A stretch of 64,000 bases of DNA from Chaetomium olivaceum (lineage: Eukaryota > Ascomycota > Sordariomycetes > Sordariales > Chaetomiaceae), in NCBI GenBank assembly GCA_039881045.1, contig JAYWVB010000042.1, forward strand, positions 124,001-188,000, written 5' to 3'. How positions within the stretch are numbered: position 1 is the first letter of the stretch; each line of letters opens with the position of its first letter. The position numbers and the translations under genes were made by a program. A model generated the notes under the pieces. It was not told the DNA's origin, made no database searches, and was given only the letters and a program-made list of their open reading frames with translations. Below are positions 20,226 to 31,855 of this stretch, in pieces.

Positions 20226-23044
20226 ATGGTTGAAAGGGACGCTATTGAGAGACTCCTAGAGACGGGGTCGTGGAGGACCGCGCGCTCGAGGAGCCCCCAC
20301 CCGTAAGTCGTTTGTCAAGCTGTTGTGTGGAGCTTGGTTCGCTCTAGGCCCTTCCCTGACAGCAGCATGGTCACAGTTACGATTCACAACGTCGGCCGTA
20401 CGAACCGTCTAGGCCCAGTATCGGTGTCCCCAGGGCAGCAGGATTGCCATCACGCACAAAACGGCCGCCACCACCCTGCGTCGAGGATGAAGACGAGTCG
20501 TTAGCAAAGGAACACCTTAGTTCGGTCGTGTCGGACTCGTCTGACGAGGGGCCCAAGCACCGCGGCGACATTGACCAGCAGCCCATCCTACTCCCGGTAC
20601 ACGAGCACAACCCGGAGCGTCGATTCGTGATTGTTCCGGGCGCTGCTGGGGAGGACGAACCGAAGACTGCCCAGGCCCGATACGACGCGAACACCTGTCG
20701 TAAATACGTCATTGTACCCTCTGAAAAGGATGGAGAGAGCGGGGAGAGCGGGAACGAGGAGAGGCGAAAACGGGATTCACCCAAGGAGAACCCTTCAAGA
20801 TTCGAAGACGAACGTCCGGGCTCACGTAAGGGGCGGCCCGAAATTGTGAAGCGGAAGAGCCACCAAGACTTGCCACGTCTTACAACCGACCTCCACCCGG
20901 ATGAACCATCTATTCGGCGTTCAAGCAGCCGCCGTGACCGGGAGAAGCCCCTTGTGCACCAAGAGGCTCAGGGGTACTCCTCATCTCGCGACAGGTCCAG
21001 CGCAAGACCGTCCGACAATGAATTTTTATCGCCCGCTGCGGTTAAAAGCAAGAGCTCCCGGAGACGTGATCGAGCCTATTCGGATGTCAGATCAGACGCT
21101 GGTCCGAGATCCGGCCGTAGCCCCTCCACCAGGAGGGATGCCGAGGTTGAAGTGTCGGGTAGAAAGCGGCCGCACCACTCATCCAGATACTCAGTGAGCC
21201 CAGGCGTTCATCGGCGGGCCTCGTCCACCACAAATGTGTCAGCCCGGGACAGTGGATGGCCGCAACCATTCCCCCAACAACCATCCGGTCACTATAATGA
21301 CGATGACATTCTCGCCTTCATGGCACCGGGCGATGACTTCATGGCAGAAAAGCCGCGGAGGGACATGTCCCCCCCGAGAAGAGCTCGGGATAGCAACTCT
21401 CCGCCTCATCCCCGCGGCGCGAGGGAGATGCCTAACACATCGCCGAGCCGCAGGCGTCAACCTCGCTCCTCAAATCGTGATCGGGACGGGTACTCAAGTG
21501 ACGATAGCTATAAGGAGCGACGCTCCAATCGTGCCGACCGCCTCTATTCAAACCGGCCGGCATTGGAACCGGACGAAGTCCGACGGTCGGCCGGCAGGCT
21601 TGCAGCCGTTACGGCACTAGCAGCTCCGTTTTTGGATGACGGACCCCAGCCAAGCCCGCGGAGCGCAACTTTCCCGACTGATAAAAGTAGGAAGGTTGGC
21701 GAGCGTTCCATGTCACCGTCTCCCGCTGCCAGCGCCTCTCCGTCTCGACGCCCCGCTCAAGGCAAGGCAGCCCAGCCAGGAGTGCACTCTCGAGATGCAA
21801 GCATCGGCTCAGCCAATGGCTCTACTACGCTGCCACCTCCAGTGTCGGGCACGCTGCCTCGGGCGGCTACTCTGGACAGGCCCTTGCCAGGTGCAGTAGC
21901 GACCCTTGCTCGGCAGGAATCTTCGGATGTACAGTCACCGACGCTGTATTGGCAACCCGGCCGCTCCGCCGAACAAGGCGCCGCCGACGATGACGTGACG
22001 AGCCACGCCCTTGCCCAACTCCCTGACTGCCAGTGGAAATATCCCACCAAAGCTCGGAATAAACCGGGTAGTGACCAGTTCCTTACCCTCAAGAGGGCTG
22101 ACAATTTCGAGATTTGCCCCGGCTGCTACCGAGTGTTGTTTGCCAACACGGAATTCCAGCACATGTTTGTTCCGGCCCCTATCCGTACCGGGGACCAGCT
22201 CATCTCTTGCGATTTTGGCGCCTCGCCCTGGTATCGCATCGCCTACCTCATGACGCTAAAACACGACTTCCCTGACCTCCGGCTGCTGCAAGGGATAGCT
22301 TCCGTCGCAGCGCGGACACAGGCTTGTGCGGGAAGCGTGCCTGCATCACGTGTCTGGTATAGCATGATGGCGCCGAACTCTAGGCGGCCTATCTCAAGAT
22401 TCAACGTCTGCCTAGGCTGTGCCAAGATGGTTGAAGTCCTTCTACCAAACCTGGCGGGTATCTTTGTACCCCTGGGCTCGCATGAGGCAACCCGCGGCAT
22501 CTGCGAGCTTCACTATGTACCGGAGCGGAAGCGCTTCTTCGACTACTTCGAAGAGATGAAGACGACATCCGATAAAGCGCTAACCCGTAGGACTGCTCCA
22601 GATCTTACGGAGCTTGTCGACCGTATCCGGGAGATCTCGATCCACGATGAGTGCCTGCGCAACACCCCGATTCCGAACTACAAGTGGCACGTCATGGAGC
22701 GCGTACCTGAGTTCACCGTATGCGAGGAGTGCTTCAATGCCGTGGTCTGGCCGATGATCGAAGACGAGGACAACGCTAGCGAGATGCCGCGAAATTTCTT
22801 CAAGTACAGGCAGACGAAGCCACTTGCCGCGTGCCAGCTGTATAGCGACCGTATGCGCCGTGTGTTCTTGGAGGCCTGCAAGTACGATGACTTTGAGTTC
22901 CTCGCCTCGTGCGTTCTCAATAGGCTGCGAACCCTGGCTGAGGTCAGGACGAGATACAGCGAGCTGCAGAGGGAGGACCAGGAGGATCCGGGGGTGCAGG
23001 ATCAGTTGGCAGCTTTGGCGAGGCAGTTCAAGGACGTCGAGTAA
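20226..23044 (+). CDS. Uncharacterised SR-rich protein with three tandem four-cysteine modules
   Basis: Two exons (20226-20302, 20377-23044) encode 914 aa beginning MVERDAIERLLETGSW. The first exon is supported by a clean gtaagt...acag intron with matching phase. Residues 50-560 are disordered, rich in Ser/Arg/Pro/Asp, with RRSSSRRDRE-like tracts that recall SR or nuclear-matrix proteins. The C-terminal 340 residues are folded-looking and carry three units of four cysteines: C577/C606/C609/C637, C676/C704/C707/C735 and C785/C808/C811/C845. The CxxC pairs read FEICPGCYRVLF, FNVCLGCAKMVE and FTVCEECFNAVV; the last cysteine of units two and three sits in GICELHYVPERKRFF and AACQLYSDRMRRVF. Regular spacing suggests zinc-binding repeats. 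I do not recognise the family. The codon use is that of the neighbouring genes and there is no frame break. Confidence 0.8.
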
Positions 23045-23686
23045 TGTTGGTTAGGGGTTAGTAGAGTTCAATCAGTCTGCGTACGGGGGGTGTGCTTGGG
23101 CGTCATAGGGGCAGCGGTTTAGCTATGTTTGTGATACCACGCTCTGGAATAAAGAACCTGGATTTCAGGTTGTGCTATGAAGCAGTACAACATCAAATGG
23201 GACATATGAGATTCGCATTCACCCGATTTGCTAGACATGGGCATACGCAGCGGCATCTCAGTTCTAATTCTAGAAACCCGCCACGACAAGCATCAAGTGC
23301 CAAATTAAAGCTTATAATTCTCCGGTCGTCGTACCCCAGCTTTGTCCGGCTATGATTGAACGTCACCTCGTAGGGTGGTGTTGGAAATCAGCCGGAGGTC
23401 CCTCCAGCTCGGGGGACCAAACAGGATTCCCTGGAAGACTACCACAATCAATAAGCCCCCAAAATCAATATCATCTCCCATTCCCCGGATACCGGCCGTT
23501 GGGGGTCTCTGCAAATGCAGGACGGGCAAAATATACCCACCTATCAGAAGCACATGGCTGGTTCAATACATCATGTGCGGGAACGTCTCTCGTATCTGTA
23601 TCTCCGAGATGCTTCACTACAAGAAGCCAAGAGAAACTCGGCCGTCGTAAAACTACAGCTCCTCATCTCCAAGCAAAGAATCCAAC
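23045..23686. promoter_or_regulatory. Intergenic region upstream of GH28 gene
   Basis: This holds the 3' flank of the cysteine-module gene and the promoter of the GH28 enzyme. A TATA-like aaaatata at about 23528 lies 160 bp before the start. No gene is visible. Confidence 0.4.
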
Positions 23687-25395
23687 ATGTGGTCCACCGC
23701 CTTCCTCCTGGTGCTCAGCACCGTCATCCTCCCTGCCTCGGCCGCCATGGTCAAGGAGGGCTCAACGTGCATCGTCACTCCTATCTCCGAGACCCCGGCC
23801 GCCATCGCCGTCCGTAGCCTCGGCACCGTACCCCCAGAGGAGCGCGACCTCAACCCGGAAGCCAACCTCGCTGCCAGAAGAAACGACCCCTGGGGGCTCG
23901 AGGCGGCTCACTACCCGCGCGCGGAGCCCGGCTCGCCGCCGGCAGCAGCAGCATCCCACCCCCGAGGAAGAAGCAGCAGCGAGCTCCAAGCCGACGACGC
24001 CGCCCTCATCATCGCCCCACGACAGAACCGACCTGACGACACGCCCCAGATCATGTCAGCCTTCACACAATGCGGCAAGGACGGCACCATCATCCTCCGC
24101 GAGGGGACCTACCACATCCGGCAGGTGATGGACACGTCCGACCTGCGCAACGTGTCGGTCGAGATCCACGGCACGCTGATCTGGAGCAGCGACAACCTGG
24201 CCTACTGGCGGCAGGCGAGTTTTGGGGTTACGTATGCGGGGAGGCAGACGGCGTGGAGGGTGGGCGGGAGGGATATTGCGATTAGGGGGTTTGGCAAGGC
24301 GCTGTTTGATGGGAATGGCCAGGCGTGGATCGATCTGGCGAAGGGGGCGAGCAATTTTAATGGCAGGCCGATCTCGTTGACGGTGTGGCATGGCACGAAC
24401 GTGCTGATTGATGGGATTACTTGGTGGGTTTCTTCTTTTTACTGGCTTGCTGCTTGATCTTCTTGGCTTTTGTTGTTGTTGTTATTGTTTTATGAAAAGG
24501 GGTTGGGTGGAAAGGAGAAGTGGCTGCTAACCATGTTGACAGGCGGATGGCGCAGTTCTGGCATACCTTTGTTGCGCACTCGCAGAACGTGACCATGACA
24601 AACTTCGACATGGAAACCTACTCGAAGAACAGTCAAAGCTCTCAGAATACGGATGGTACGAATACCTGGAACTCGAAGGATGTCACCATCGCAAACTGGA
24701 CCGTCACATGTGGTGATGTAAGTCAAGCCCCGAGTTGCCCCTGGATTCTCAATCTTGGACTGACTTTTCCAGGACTGCATCGGCGTCAAGGGCAACAGCA
24801 CCAACATCCACGTCCGCAACGTGACCTGCCACGAATCCGGCGTCATGACCATCGGCAGCGTCGGCTCCAACGCCAACCAGCCCGACTATGTCGAGAACGT
24901 CGTCTTCGAGGACATCAAGGCCACGCACTCGAGCAACGTCGGCTGGATCAAGACGTACCCCGGCACAGGTTACGTCCGCAACGTCACTTTCCGCAACATG
25001 CAATTCGAGGACGTCAACCAGCCCATCTACGTGACTTCGTGCATCTGTCCGTCATCCCCCAACCCCCACCATTCCACCTACCATTGCCCTGAACCCAGGA
25101 CTAACCTGCCAGGACAGACTCATACCAGAACTGCGACTCCTCCCGTCTCAAAATCAGCGACATCACCTGGCAGAACATCACGGGCACGAGCCGGTACAAT
25201 GTCGCCGTCGGGATCCACTGCAGCGCAGCGGCGCCGTGTGACGGGTTCCATTTCGAGAACATCAATATCAAGCCCAAGAATGGCGGCAACGCCAAGATCC
25301 TGTGCTCCAATATCAGAAACCAGGCGAGCATGGGGTTGACGTGCACTGGGTCGTGTCCGGGGTCGCATCCCCAGCAGCTGTCGGGGAATGTGTGA
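23687..25395 (+). CDS. Secreted GH28 glycoside hydrolase, exo-rhamnogalacturonase-like
   Basis: A right-handed beta-helix pectinase. Exons 23687-24423, 24543-24717, 24773-25046 and 25118-25395 encode 487 aa. The first 20 residues (MWSTAFLLVLSTVILPASA) are a signal peptide, followed by an unusual, roughly 100-residue Ala/Pro/Glu-rich insertion before the catalytic domain starts at about residue 110 (RPDDTPQIMSAFTQCG). Catalytic Asp residues are in SSQNTDG (D283) and in GDDC (D304-D305), the latter formed across an intron. The His of the classical polygalacturonase G-H-G motif is absent: the position reads CHESGVMTIGSVG, and the RIK motif is WIK. The same pattern is known from rhamnogalacturonan-active and some exo-acting GH28 members, so pectin side-chain or backbone exo-hydrolysis is more likely than endo-polygalacturonase activity. 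The third donor, gtccgt, is weak, but it is needed to give VTSCIYSYQNCDSSRL. Confidence 0.85.
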
Positions 25396-26305
25396 TCTCG
25401 GCGGCCGCCAGGGCCGCTAGGCGGAGAAGTAATGGTTGGGGCTGTTGAAAGTAGAATAACGAGATCGGATCATGAGTGAATAAAGTGCTGATGTGGAAGA
25501 GAGCGATTCTATACGCGAGTGTTGCAACGAAACAGTCACACCCTCTGGCCAAAAAAAGCCGAACACCAAAGGAAAATAAGTTGGTGTAACAAGAAAAACT
25601 GGGGTAAAAGAATGAAAAGTAGAAACAGAGTAAAAGAAATGTAAATAGAGTAAAAAGAATATTCTCCAGACTTCCGGAAATTTTTGTCTCGTTTATACAA
25701 CTCGAGCTTCTACACTTAGAGTTTGGCTTTTTTTGCCCATGTGGGTGACAGTCCTAACCAAACTGAGAGACCTGCTCCCGATGAAATCGTATGTGAAAGT
25801 ATATGATACATCTCAGTCTGAATGACGGCTTGCGGAACCAAATGAGAATCCAAAGATGGTATTATTTCATCCATGTTTTTGGACAATTTGGCAATGACTT
25901 TGGCCGCCGCGTGAATTTGACACCATGCACTGAATGCATTGCGATTGGGTTGTTGTTTCCTTGAAGCTCGAGAGCTGTGTCGGCTGATGGGGCTGCAACC
26001 AGCTGGCGGGAGCCCCACCACGTACCGTTTCTGGCCTAGTGCATATTAGGGCCACCAGGCAAACCCCACGGGCACACTTCGCCGAATATTGCAAAATTTC
26101 AATTGGAGCTCCCGCCGGCCTCGATTTTTCGCATCTTCAACAACCCGCCCAACGTACAGGTGAGTTACGCCCGCACGACTCGATTTTCCGTTGTTATCGA
26201 AGCTTCGACAGCTACGTGCCACGTCGACGGAATAAACCACGGATTTTGATCGCTAACTTTCGCCTCTTTTGCAGCCGACAAAACTTGTCCCGATACCCGG
26301 ACAAG
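25396..26305. other. Intergenic region with MITE and RPL4 leader
   Basis: The first part is the GH28 3' flank, into which a 211-bp MITE has inserted (listed separately). The last 150 bp are the RPL4 5' UTR, with a probable leader intron at 26160-26274 (gtgagt...gcag), a common arrangement for fungal ribosomal protein genes. No protein gene is visible. Confidence 0.55.
25537..25747 (+). mobile_element. MITE-like element, copy 1
   Basis: The 211-bp element starts CACACCCTCTGGCC-A7-GCC and ends GGC-T7-GCCCATGTGGGTG, giving imperfect inverted ends of about 28 bp. The interior is A-rich on this strand. It is flanked by ACAGT (25532-25536 and 25748-25752; a following C is shared, so the duplication may be 6 bp). 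It has no coding capacity. Copies 2 and 3 lie at 45151-45401 and 58249-58479. Confidence 0.8.
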
Positions 26306-27597
26306 ATGGCCTCCCGTCCCACAGTTACCGTCATCGGCGCCGATGGCAAGGCCACCGGCGCCACTGAGGTCCTCCCCAAGGTCTTCAGCGCCCCCATCCG
26401 CCCGGATATCGTCAAGCACGTCCACACCGGCATGGCCAAGAACAAGAGGCAGCCGTACTCCGTCAGCGAGAAGGCTGGTCACCAGACCTCTGCTGAGTCG
26501 TGGGGCACTGGTGAGTGGCACTCCGAGTGGTTTTGAAGAGATTGGAATGGCAGTGGTCAATACGGATTGTTGCGGACTCGGGAATATGGCGGATTGGAAA
26601 GAAACGCGGTTTTGAAATTGGGCGATTGCTGACGATGGACGAAAACAGGTCGCGCCGTTGCCCGTATCCCCCGTGTCTCCGGCGGTGGTACTCACCGTGC
26701 CGGTCAGGCCGCTTTCGGTAACATGTGCCGTTCCGGCCGCATGTTCGCCCCCACCAAGATCTGGCGCAAGTGGCACGTCAAGATCAACCAGGGCCAGAAG
26801 TATGTGAAAGGAGGCTGGGTTTTTGTCGGGGGCCGGTTCTGACTTTTCATGATAGGCGCTTCGCTACTGCCTCGGCTCTTGCCGCTTCCGCTGTGGCTCC
26901 CCTCCTGATGGCTCGCGGCCACCAGGTCTCTACCGTCCCCGAGGTTCCCCTGGTCATCGACTCCTCCGCCGTCGCCGGTGAGGCCGTCGCCAAGACCGCC
27001 GCTGCCCTCGGCCTCCTGAAGGCTGTTGGTGCTGGCCCGGATATCGAGAAGGTCAAGGGCTCCAAGAAGATCCGTGCCGGTAAGGGCAAGCTCAGGGGTC
27101 GCCGCCACCGCCAGCGCCGTGGTCCCCTCGTCGTCTACAGCGCCGAGGCCGATGGCAAGGATCTTGTCAAGGGCTTCCGCAACATCACCGGTGTCGAGAC
27201 CTGCCCGGTCGATGCTCTCAACCTCCTCCAGCTTGCTCCCGGTGGCCACCTCGGCCGCTTTATCGTTTGGACTTCGGCTGCCATCAAGCAGCTCGACTCT
27301 GTTTACGACAGCAAGAAGGGCTTCTTCCTCCCGTCGAGCATTGTTGCCCAGGCCGACCTTACCCGTCTCATCAACAGCTCTGAAATCCAGAGTGTTGTCC
27401 GCGGTCCCAAGGGCGAGGCTCGCACCAAACGTGGTGCTGTCCTGAAGAAGAACCCGCTCATCAACAAGCAGGTTCAGCTTCGCCTTAACCCGTACGCTAA
27501 GGCTTACCGTGCTGAGAAGCTGGGTGAGCTCAAGGCGGACGAGGGAAAGCCCCAGCCTCCCACTGTGGCTTTCAAGGAGCAGCTGCACGAGATGTAA
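26306..27597 (+). CDS. RPL4: 60S ribosomal protein uL4 (RPL4)
   Basis: A core protein of the large ribosomal subunit whose extended loop lines the peptide exit tunnel. Exons 26306-26510, 26649-26799 and 26856-27597 give 365 aa. The product runs MASRPTVTVIGADGKATG through the tunnel-loop region RIPRVSGGGTHRAGQAAF and CRSGRMFAPTKIWRKWH, RRHRQRRGPLVVY, NLLQLAPGGHLGRFIVWT to the eukaryote-specific C-terminal extension ending FKEQLHEM. Introns interrupt after GTG|RAV and QGQK|RFA with consistent phase. Codon use is strongly biased towards C-ending codons, as expected for a highly expressed gene. The match to Sordariales uL4 is the best lineage clue in the window. No frame break is present. Confidence 0.96.
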
Positions 27598-28958
27598 ACG
27601 GGGGTTGTTAAAAGGACGGGACTGGTTGTGGGGACTTTATTCGGCGTAACGGATTAAGCATGTGTCAAACACACATCAATGAAATTCTGATACCGACATG
27701 GCATTTGCTTTGTGACACGACACCAACATGCTTTTCCAAGAGCGAACATGGAGATTCCCGTTGAATCGAATGGACAATACGCGATCGTGCAAACTATATT
27801 AGCCCCCCCTCTAGTGTAGGAATGTGTCATGTTAGCTCCAGGCTAGTGCCTGTTTGAGAACTGTTGTCCAAACCAATAGTTGGTCGCCGAATGGGCGTCC
27901 GGGACAGACCCTCCATTTGGCGAGTGGTCTTGCTGGAGCTTAGTCGAGGAAGGTTGTCATGTGCAGCACATGGCTGCCCAGGCGGTCACAAGTCCCTGTT
28001 TCCGCACTGCAGATCCCTGCAGCAAGGGTCTACGCACTATCCGAGGTCTCGAAAAGGGTGTGGAGAGCTGTGAGAGCGATATGCTCGGAGGAGAGGAGAA
28101 GGGATTTTGAATGCCTGCCTTGCTCCCATATTCCTCCTTTTATTTCTTTATCCCGTTCCAAGTTTTATCAACTCGCCATCCCAACATCTATCCTGCACGA
28201 TCTCAGGGTCCCCCAGGATGTTGTCGGATCGTTGAAATGCCAAGCATCGTAAAGTGGCCTGTGCGACACCTGTCAGGGTGGGGATGCGGGGCCACCGGGG
28301 CCCAGGCGGGGGGTATTTCAGCCACTCCTTCAGCTGCCTGCAGGTTGCACTGCAGGGCCCTTCCAACAACCAAAGCCCGCCGAGGGGGGCCAGGGTCTAC
28401 AATGACGTCGGTCTGACTTCCAGGTTGCTCATTGCTTTGTTCGCCGAAGGGATGCGCGAGCAGGAGCGTGGACTTATTCATTGTTCACGGGTCTCGACTC
28501 TAAAATCCTTCTACATCGGTCTAGACCCGGGCCATTTCAGTTTCTTCCTTCCAAATTCCGAGACCTGAATCGTTAACCCTTGGTGCGCGCATCAGACAGA
28601 TCGTCGGATGTTTGCTTGGCTCCAGTTCTGGTTGTTCCTTGTTCCTCGTGTCTCGGTGTCTCACTTCTCAGTCCACAGCATCAGCTCCTTTTGCCCCGAC
28701 GGCGTTATCCGTCGCCTCCAACTCAACTAAACTGACTCGCTTTCCTGACATCAACGAACTCGGGATTCATCTTTGTTCTTCCTGGCGCGTCACAAACCTG
28801 GACTGCGCACTCGCCTTTACGGTTTGACGGCGCATTTCCCAGTATACCTAGTTATACACACAGTATATTGTTATAACATATAGCATACCACGCTATTATC
28901 CGCTGGTCGGAATTTAGTTAGTTACTGGGTCGTCGCGTCTGATATACCCGATCGCCCG
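27598..28958. other. Intergenic region RPL4/EIS1
   Basis: A 1.36 kb spacer between two genes on the same strand. Frames up to about 100 codons occur without any recognisable domain. The last 150 bp before EIS1 are AT-rich (ttatacacacagtatattg), a probable core promoter. Confidence 0.45.
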
Positions 28959-31855
28959 ATGGCGTCCGCAACAGTGACGTCTCCTGCTGGAGGTGCATCT
29001 CGTCCGATGGTGTTGCCTGGTAAGTCCAACAGCCGTGCGCGGGCTGCATGCTTTGTGCCTTGCCTTGCATTGCATACCTTAGCATAATCTCTGTGCTTCC
29101 AAAAAAAACAACGCGTGTGGTGCTCGGCTTACAACCTCAACCTTTAGGTCATTCTGGTCCCCTAAAATACGCAAATGCGCAGGATCTCCCAAGTTACCCA
29201 TCTCCGGGGCTGAAGCCGGGCGACGCGGCGGCGAGTGCTGCGGCGACTCTAGGATGGGCCAATACCGCTTCCCCTCCAGCCTCCCCTCGGGGACACCAGT
29301 CCGAGACTCCCAGGTCGTCGGATGCGCTTCTTGCTGCTGGTTGGGCACAGCGGCAACAAAAGCCGCCGGCCTCTCCTCCTTCTTTGTGGGTGTCCACAGC
29401 CGCGAACCTGGCTTTCAACGCAACCAAGGCGCCGGCCCCGGTTGCCGAACGCCCTGAATTATCACGCCAAAATTCGATGCGCGCTGCAAAGGGAGCAATG
29501 GCGGGCGCGCGGCCGAGAGCAAGGTCGTCGCCTCAAACGGCAAGTGAGAAGGTGCCAAATCCATCCAGCGCCGAGGGGTATGCACTAAGCGCCGCTACCA
29601 TCGCCCACCGGCCATCGCCACGCGCAAACACCATCTCAGCTAGCGAAGCGGGTTCCGTCCCCTATACCAACATGGATAGGCAGATGTTCACCTCGCACCC
29701 GCCGGTCAAGCCAGAAACCGACGAGAAGAACCGCGCCGACGTTTTGCATGCGTCTGCCCTTGCCATGGCCAAGCAGATGTACGGCCAGCAGCAGAAGATG
29801 GTCGACAACTCGACCCGGGCGCACGCACGGTCTGCATCCTTCCCCGGAGGTGACGCTTTCAGCCTTGCGAGCTCGCAGGACGAGGAACAGCCGCCCTTGG
29901 TGTACAACAGCCTTCAGGAGGCCGCGTACCGGCTCGCGCAAGAGCGCCTTGCCAAGCTGCAGGAAGAGCACGACAAGCAGCGGTCGCTCCAGGAGTATTA
30001 CGGCTCGGGCACGCCGCAGCGGACCAAGCTTGGTACCATCAAGGGCAAGCTGACCCGGAGGCGCTCTTCCAGCGATGGTGATCTGCTCGAGGACAGGCGA
30101 CGGTCGGAGCAGATCCGCAAGCAAATGTCGCTGCTGAACAATAAGCTGTCCGTGGTGGACGAGGACAAGAGGAAGCGGGACCAGGAGGCGCTGCTCGCGG
30201 CTGCACAGCGGAACGTCAGAGCCCAGTTGCAACAGATGGATAAGAAGGTGCAGTCTGACACAGGGCGGGTGCCCCAGGTTACGATGGATGATTGGGGCCG
30301 GAAGGCGATGGTGGCTGCGCAAGCAAGATCCGCTGCTACGGCTCATGAGACCGCTGGGAAGGTTGATATCGGCGGTGGGAAGTTCATTGATAAGTCTGAG
30401 GTGGACAAAATTGCCGCCAAGAACGTCCAGCCACTTATAGACGAGATCAATGAGAGGGCTGAGGAGGAGAAGGCACGGTTGGAAGAGGAAAGGCTTGAAC
30501 AGGAGAGGAAGAAGGAGAAGGCTGAGAAGGAGAGGATGAGGGGAGAAAGAGATTCAGGACATTCACAGGAAGCTTAAAGGTAGGTCGTGGACGCTGGCGG
30601 TCCGGTTTTGTAACCCCACTAATCATAGGACAGACCAGCAAAGGGATGTCGAGAGGGCAAGGAAAGCCGAGCTCAAGCAGGAGGGGAAGATCCGAAAGGA
30701 CGAAGCAAAGGTGACCAAGGTTGCACACAAAGAGGAGAAGAAGGGATTACTGCCAACCCTGGCCATCAAGACCAAAATGCACAACCAGGATCAACCGCCA
30801 GACATGGAAAATAAACGAACCTCGGCCGCTAACCGCGTCCGCACTCTGTCAATAAACTTTGGCAAACGCCACCCAAGACGCAAAGAGTCCACGTCCCAGC
30901 CTATGAGCCCAGACGGCAACTCGACCTCCCCAACGCGCAAAGTCCGCGACTGGCTCTTCTCCCGCTTCCCCCGGCCCCGAGCCAAGACGGCCAGCACAAC
31001 CGCGCCCGACGACCAAGACACCCACGACGCAAAGAGAGGCTTCATCGGCGGTGTCGCCCTAGCCCGGCTGCAGGGCAACAACACTAGCACACCCTCTGTG
31101 CAAGACAAGGGCAAGGACAAGGGCAAGGATAAGGGCAAAGGCAAAGAAACCGAACCCGAAGACCGCCCCGACGCGAGCATGCGCGAGGTCGCCATGGCCG
31201 GTCGTTCCCCCGCCACCGCCGAACCAAAACCAGAACCAGAACCACAACTAGGCGAGAGCAACAACAGCAACGGCGCTGCCGCCGCCGCCGCTGGCCCATC
31301 CGCCATCCTCCCCTGCGCAACACCCCAAGTCACCCCGTCCACACCCCCCCTCGACCAAAACAACAACATTACTTCCCAACGCCAACCCCAATCCCAATCC
31401 CAATCCCAATCCCAATCCCAATCCCAATCCCAACGCCCCACGTCCCAGGTCTCGCAGCCTAGCATCCCCACCTCGCAACATCATCAGTCCCAACAGCCGC
31501 AGTCAGTCAGCAGCTTGCGAACGAGTGTCAGCAGTGGCAGTGCGGGGACAAGGAGTTTTGGGGTGAGCGGGGGCCATAGTCGTGGTGGTAGTGGGAGCAG
31601 TGGGAGTAGTAACGGGGAGCGGTTTGTGGAGGCGCGTAGCGAGCCCGAGTTGGAGGCGCGGTCTGTGGCTGGGTCTGCGGTGGGGTCAGTGTCAGTGTCA
31701 GTGCCTGGGGGTGGTGCGAGTGGGAATGGGAGTGCCGGAGGAGGTGCGGGAGGAGGGGTGTCGGGGTCGGCGACGCTGACGCCGCCGAGGATGAGGAGGG
31801 TTGAGGGGGGGGGGTTAGTCCGTTTAGGGAGTCGAGGTTTTCGGAGATTTTGTGA
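28959..31855 (+). CDS. EIS1: Eisosome protein 1 (Eis1) homologue, two compensating frame breaks
   Basis: Eis1 is a component of eisosomes, the cortical plasma-membrane domains organised by Pil1/Lsp1. Exons are 28959-29019, 29148-30579 and 30634-31855 (904 aa). Family signatures are HSGPLKYANAQDLPSYPSPG near the N-terminus, an ALxATLGWAN-type segment, YNSLQEAAYRLAQERLAKL, KFIDKSEVDKIAAKNVQPL, the long Glu/Arg/Lys coiled coil (about 30400-30720), RGFIGGVALARL, and the C-terminal SPFRESRFSEIL. A +1 break at G4 30540-30543 and a -1 break at G10 31805-31814 must be corrected to join these parts. Without the first, the frame ends in the coiled coil; without the second, the C-terminus is wrong. The third exon is low-complexity, with (GKDK)n and a (QS)n tract encoded by a hexanucleotide repeat. 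The acceptor at 30633 gives HRKLKDQQRDVERARK. Confidence 0.85.
31387..31434. repeat. Hexanucleotide (CCCAAT)n repeat in EIS1
   Basis: About eight copies of CCCAAT encode alternating Gln-Ser within the EIS1 C-terminal region. Copy number is likely to vary between strains, and the change would stay in frame. Confidence 0.9.
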
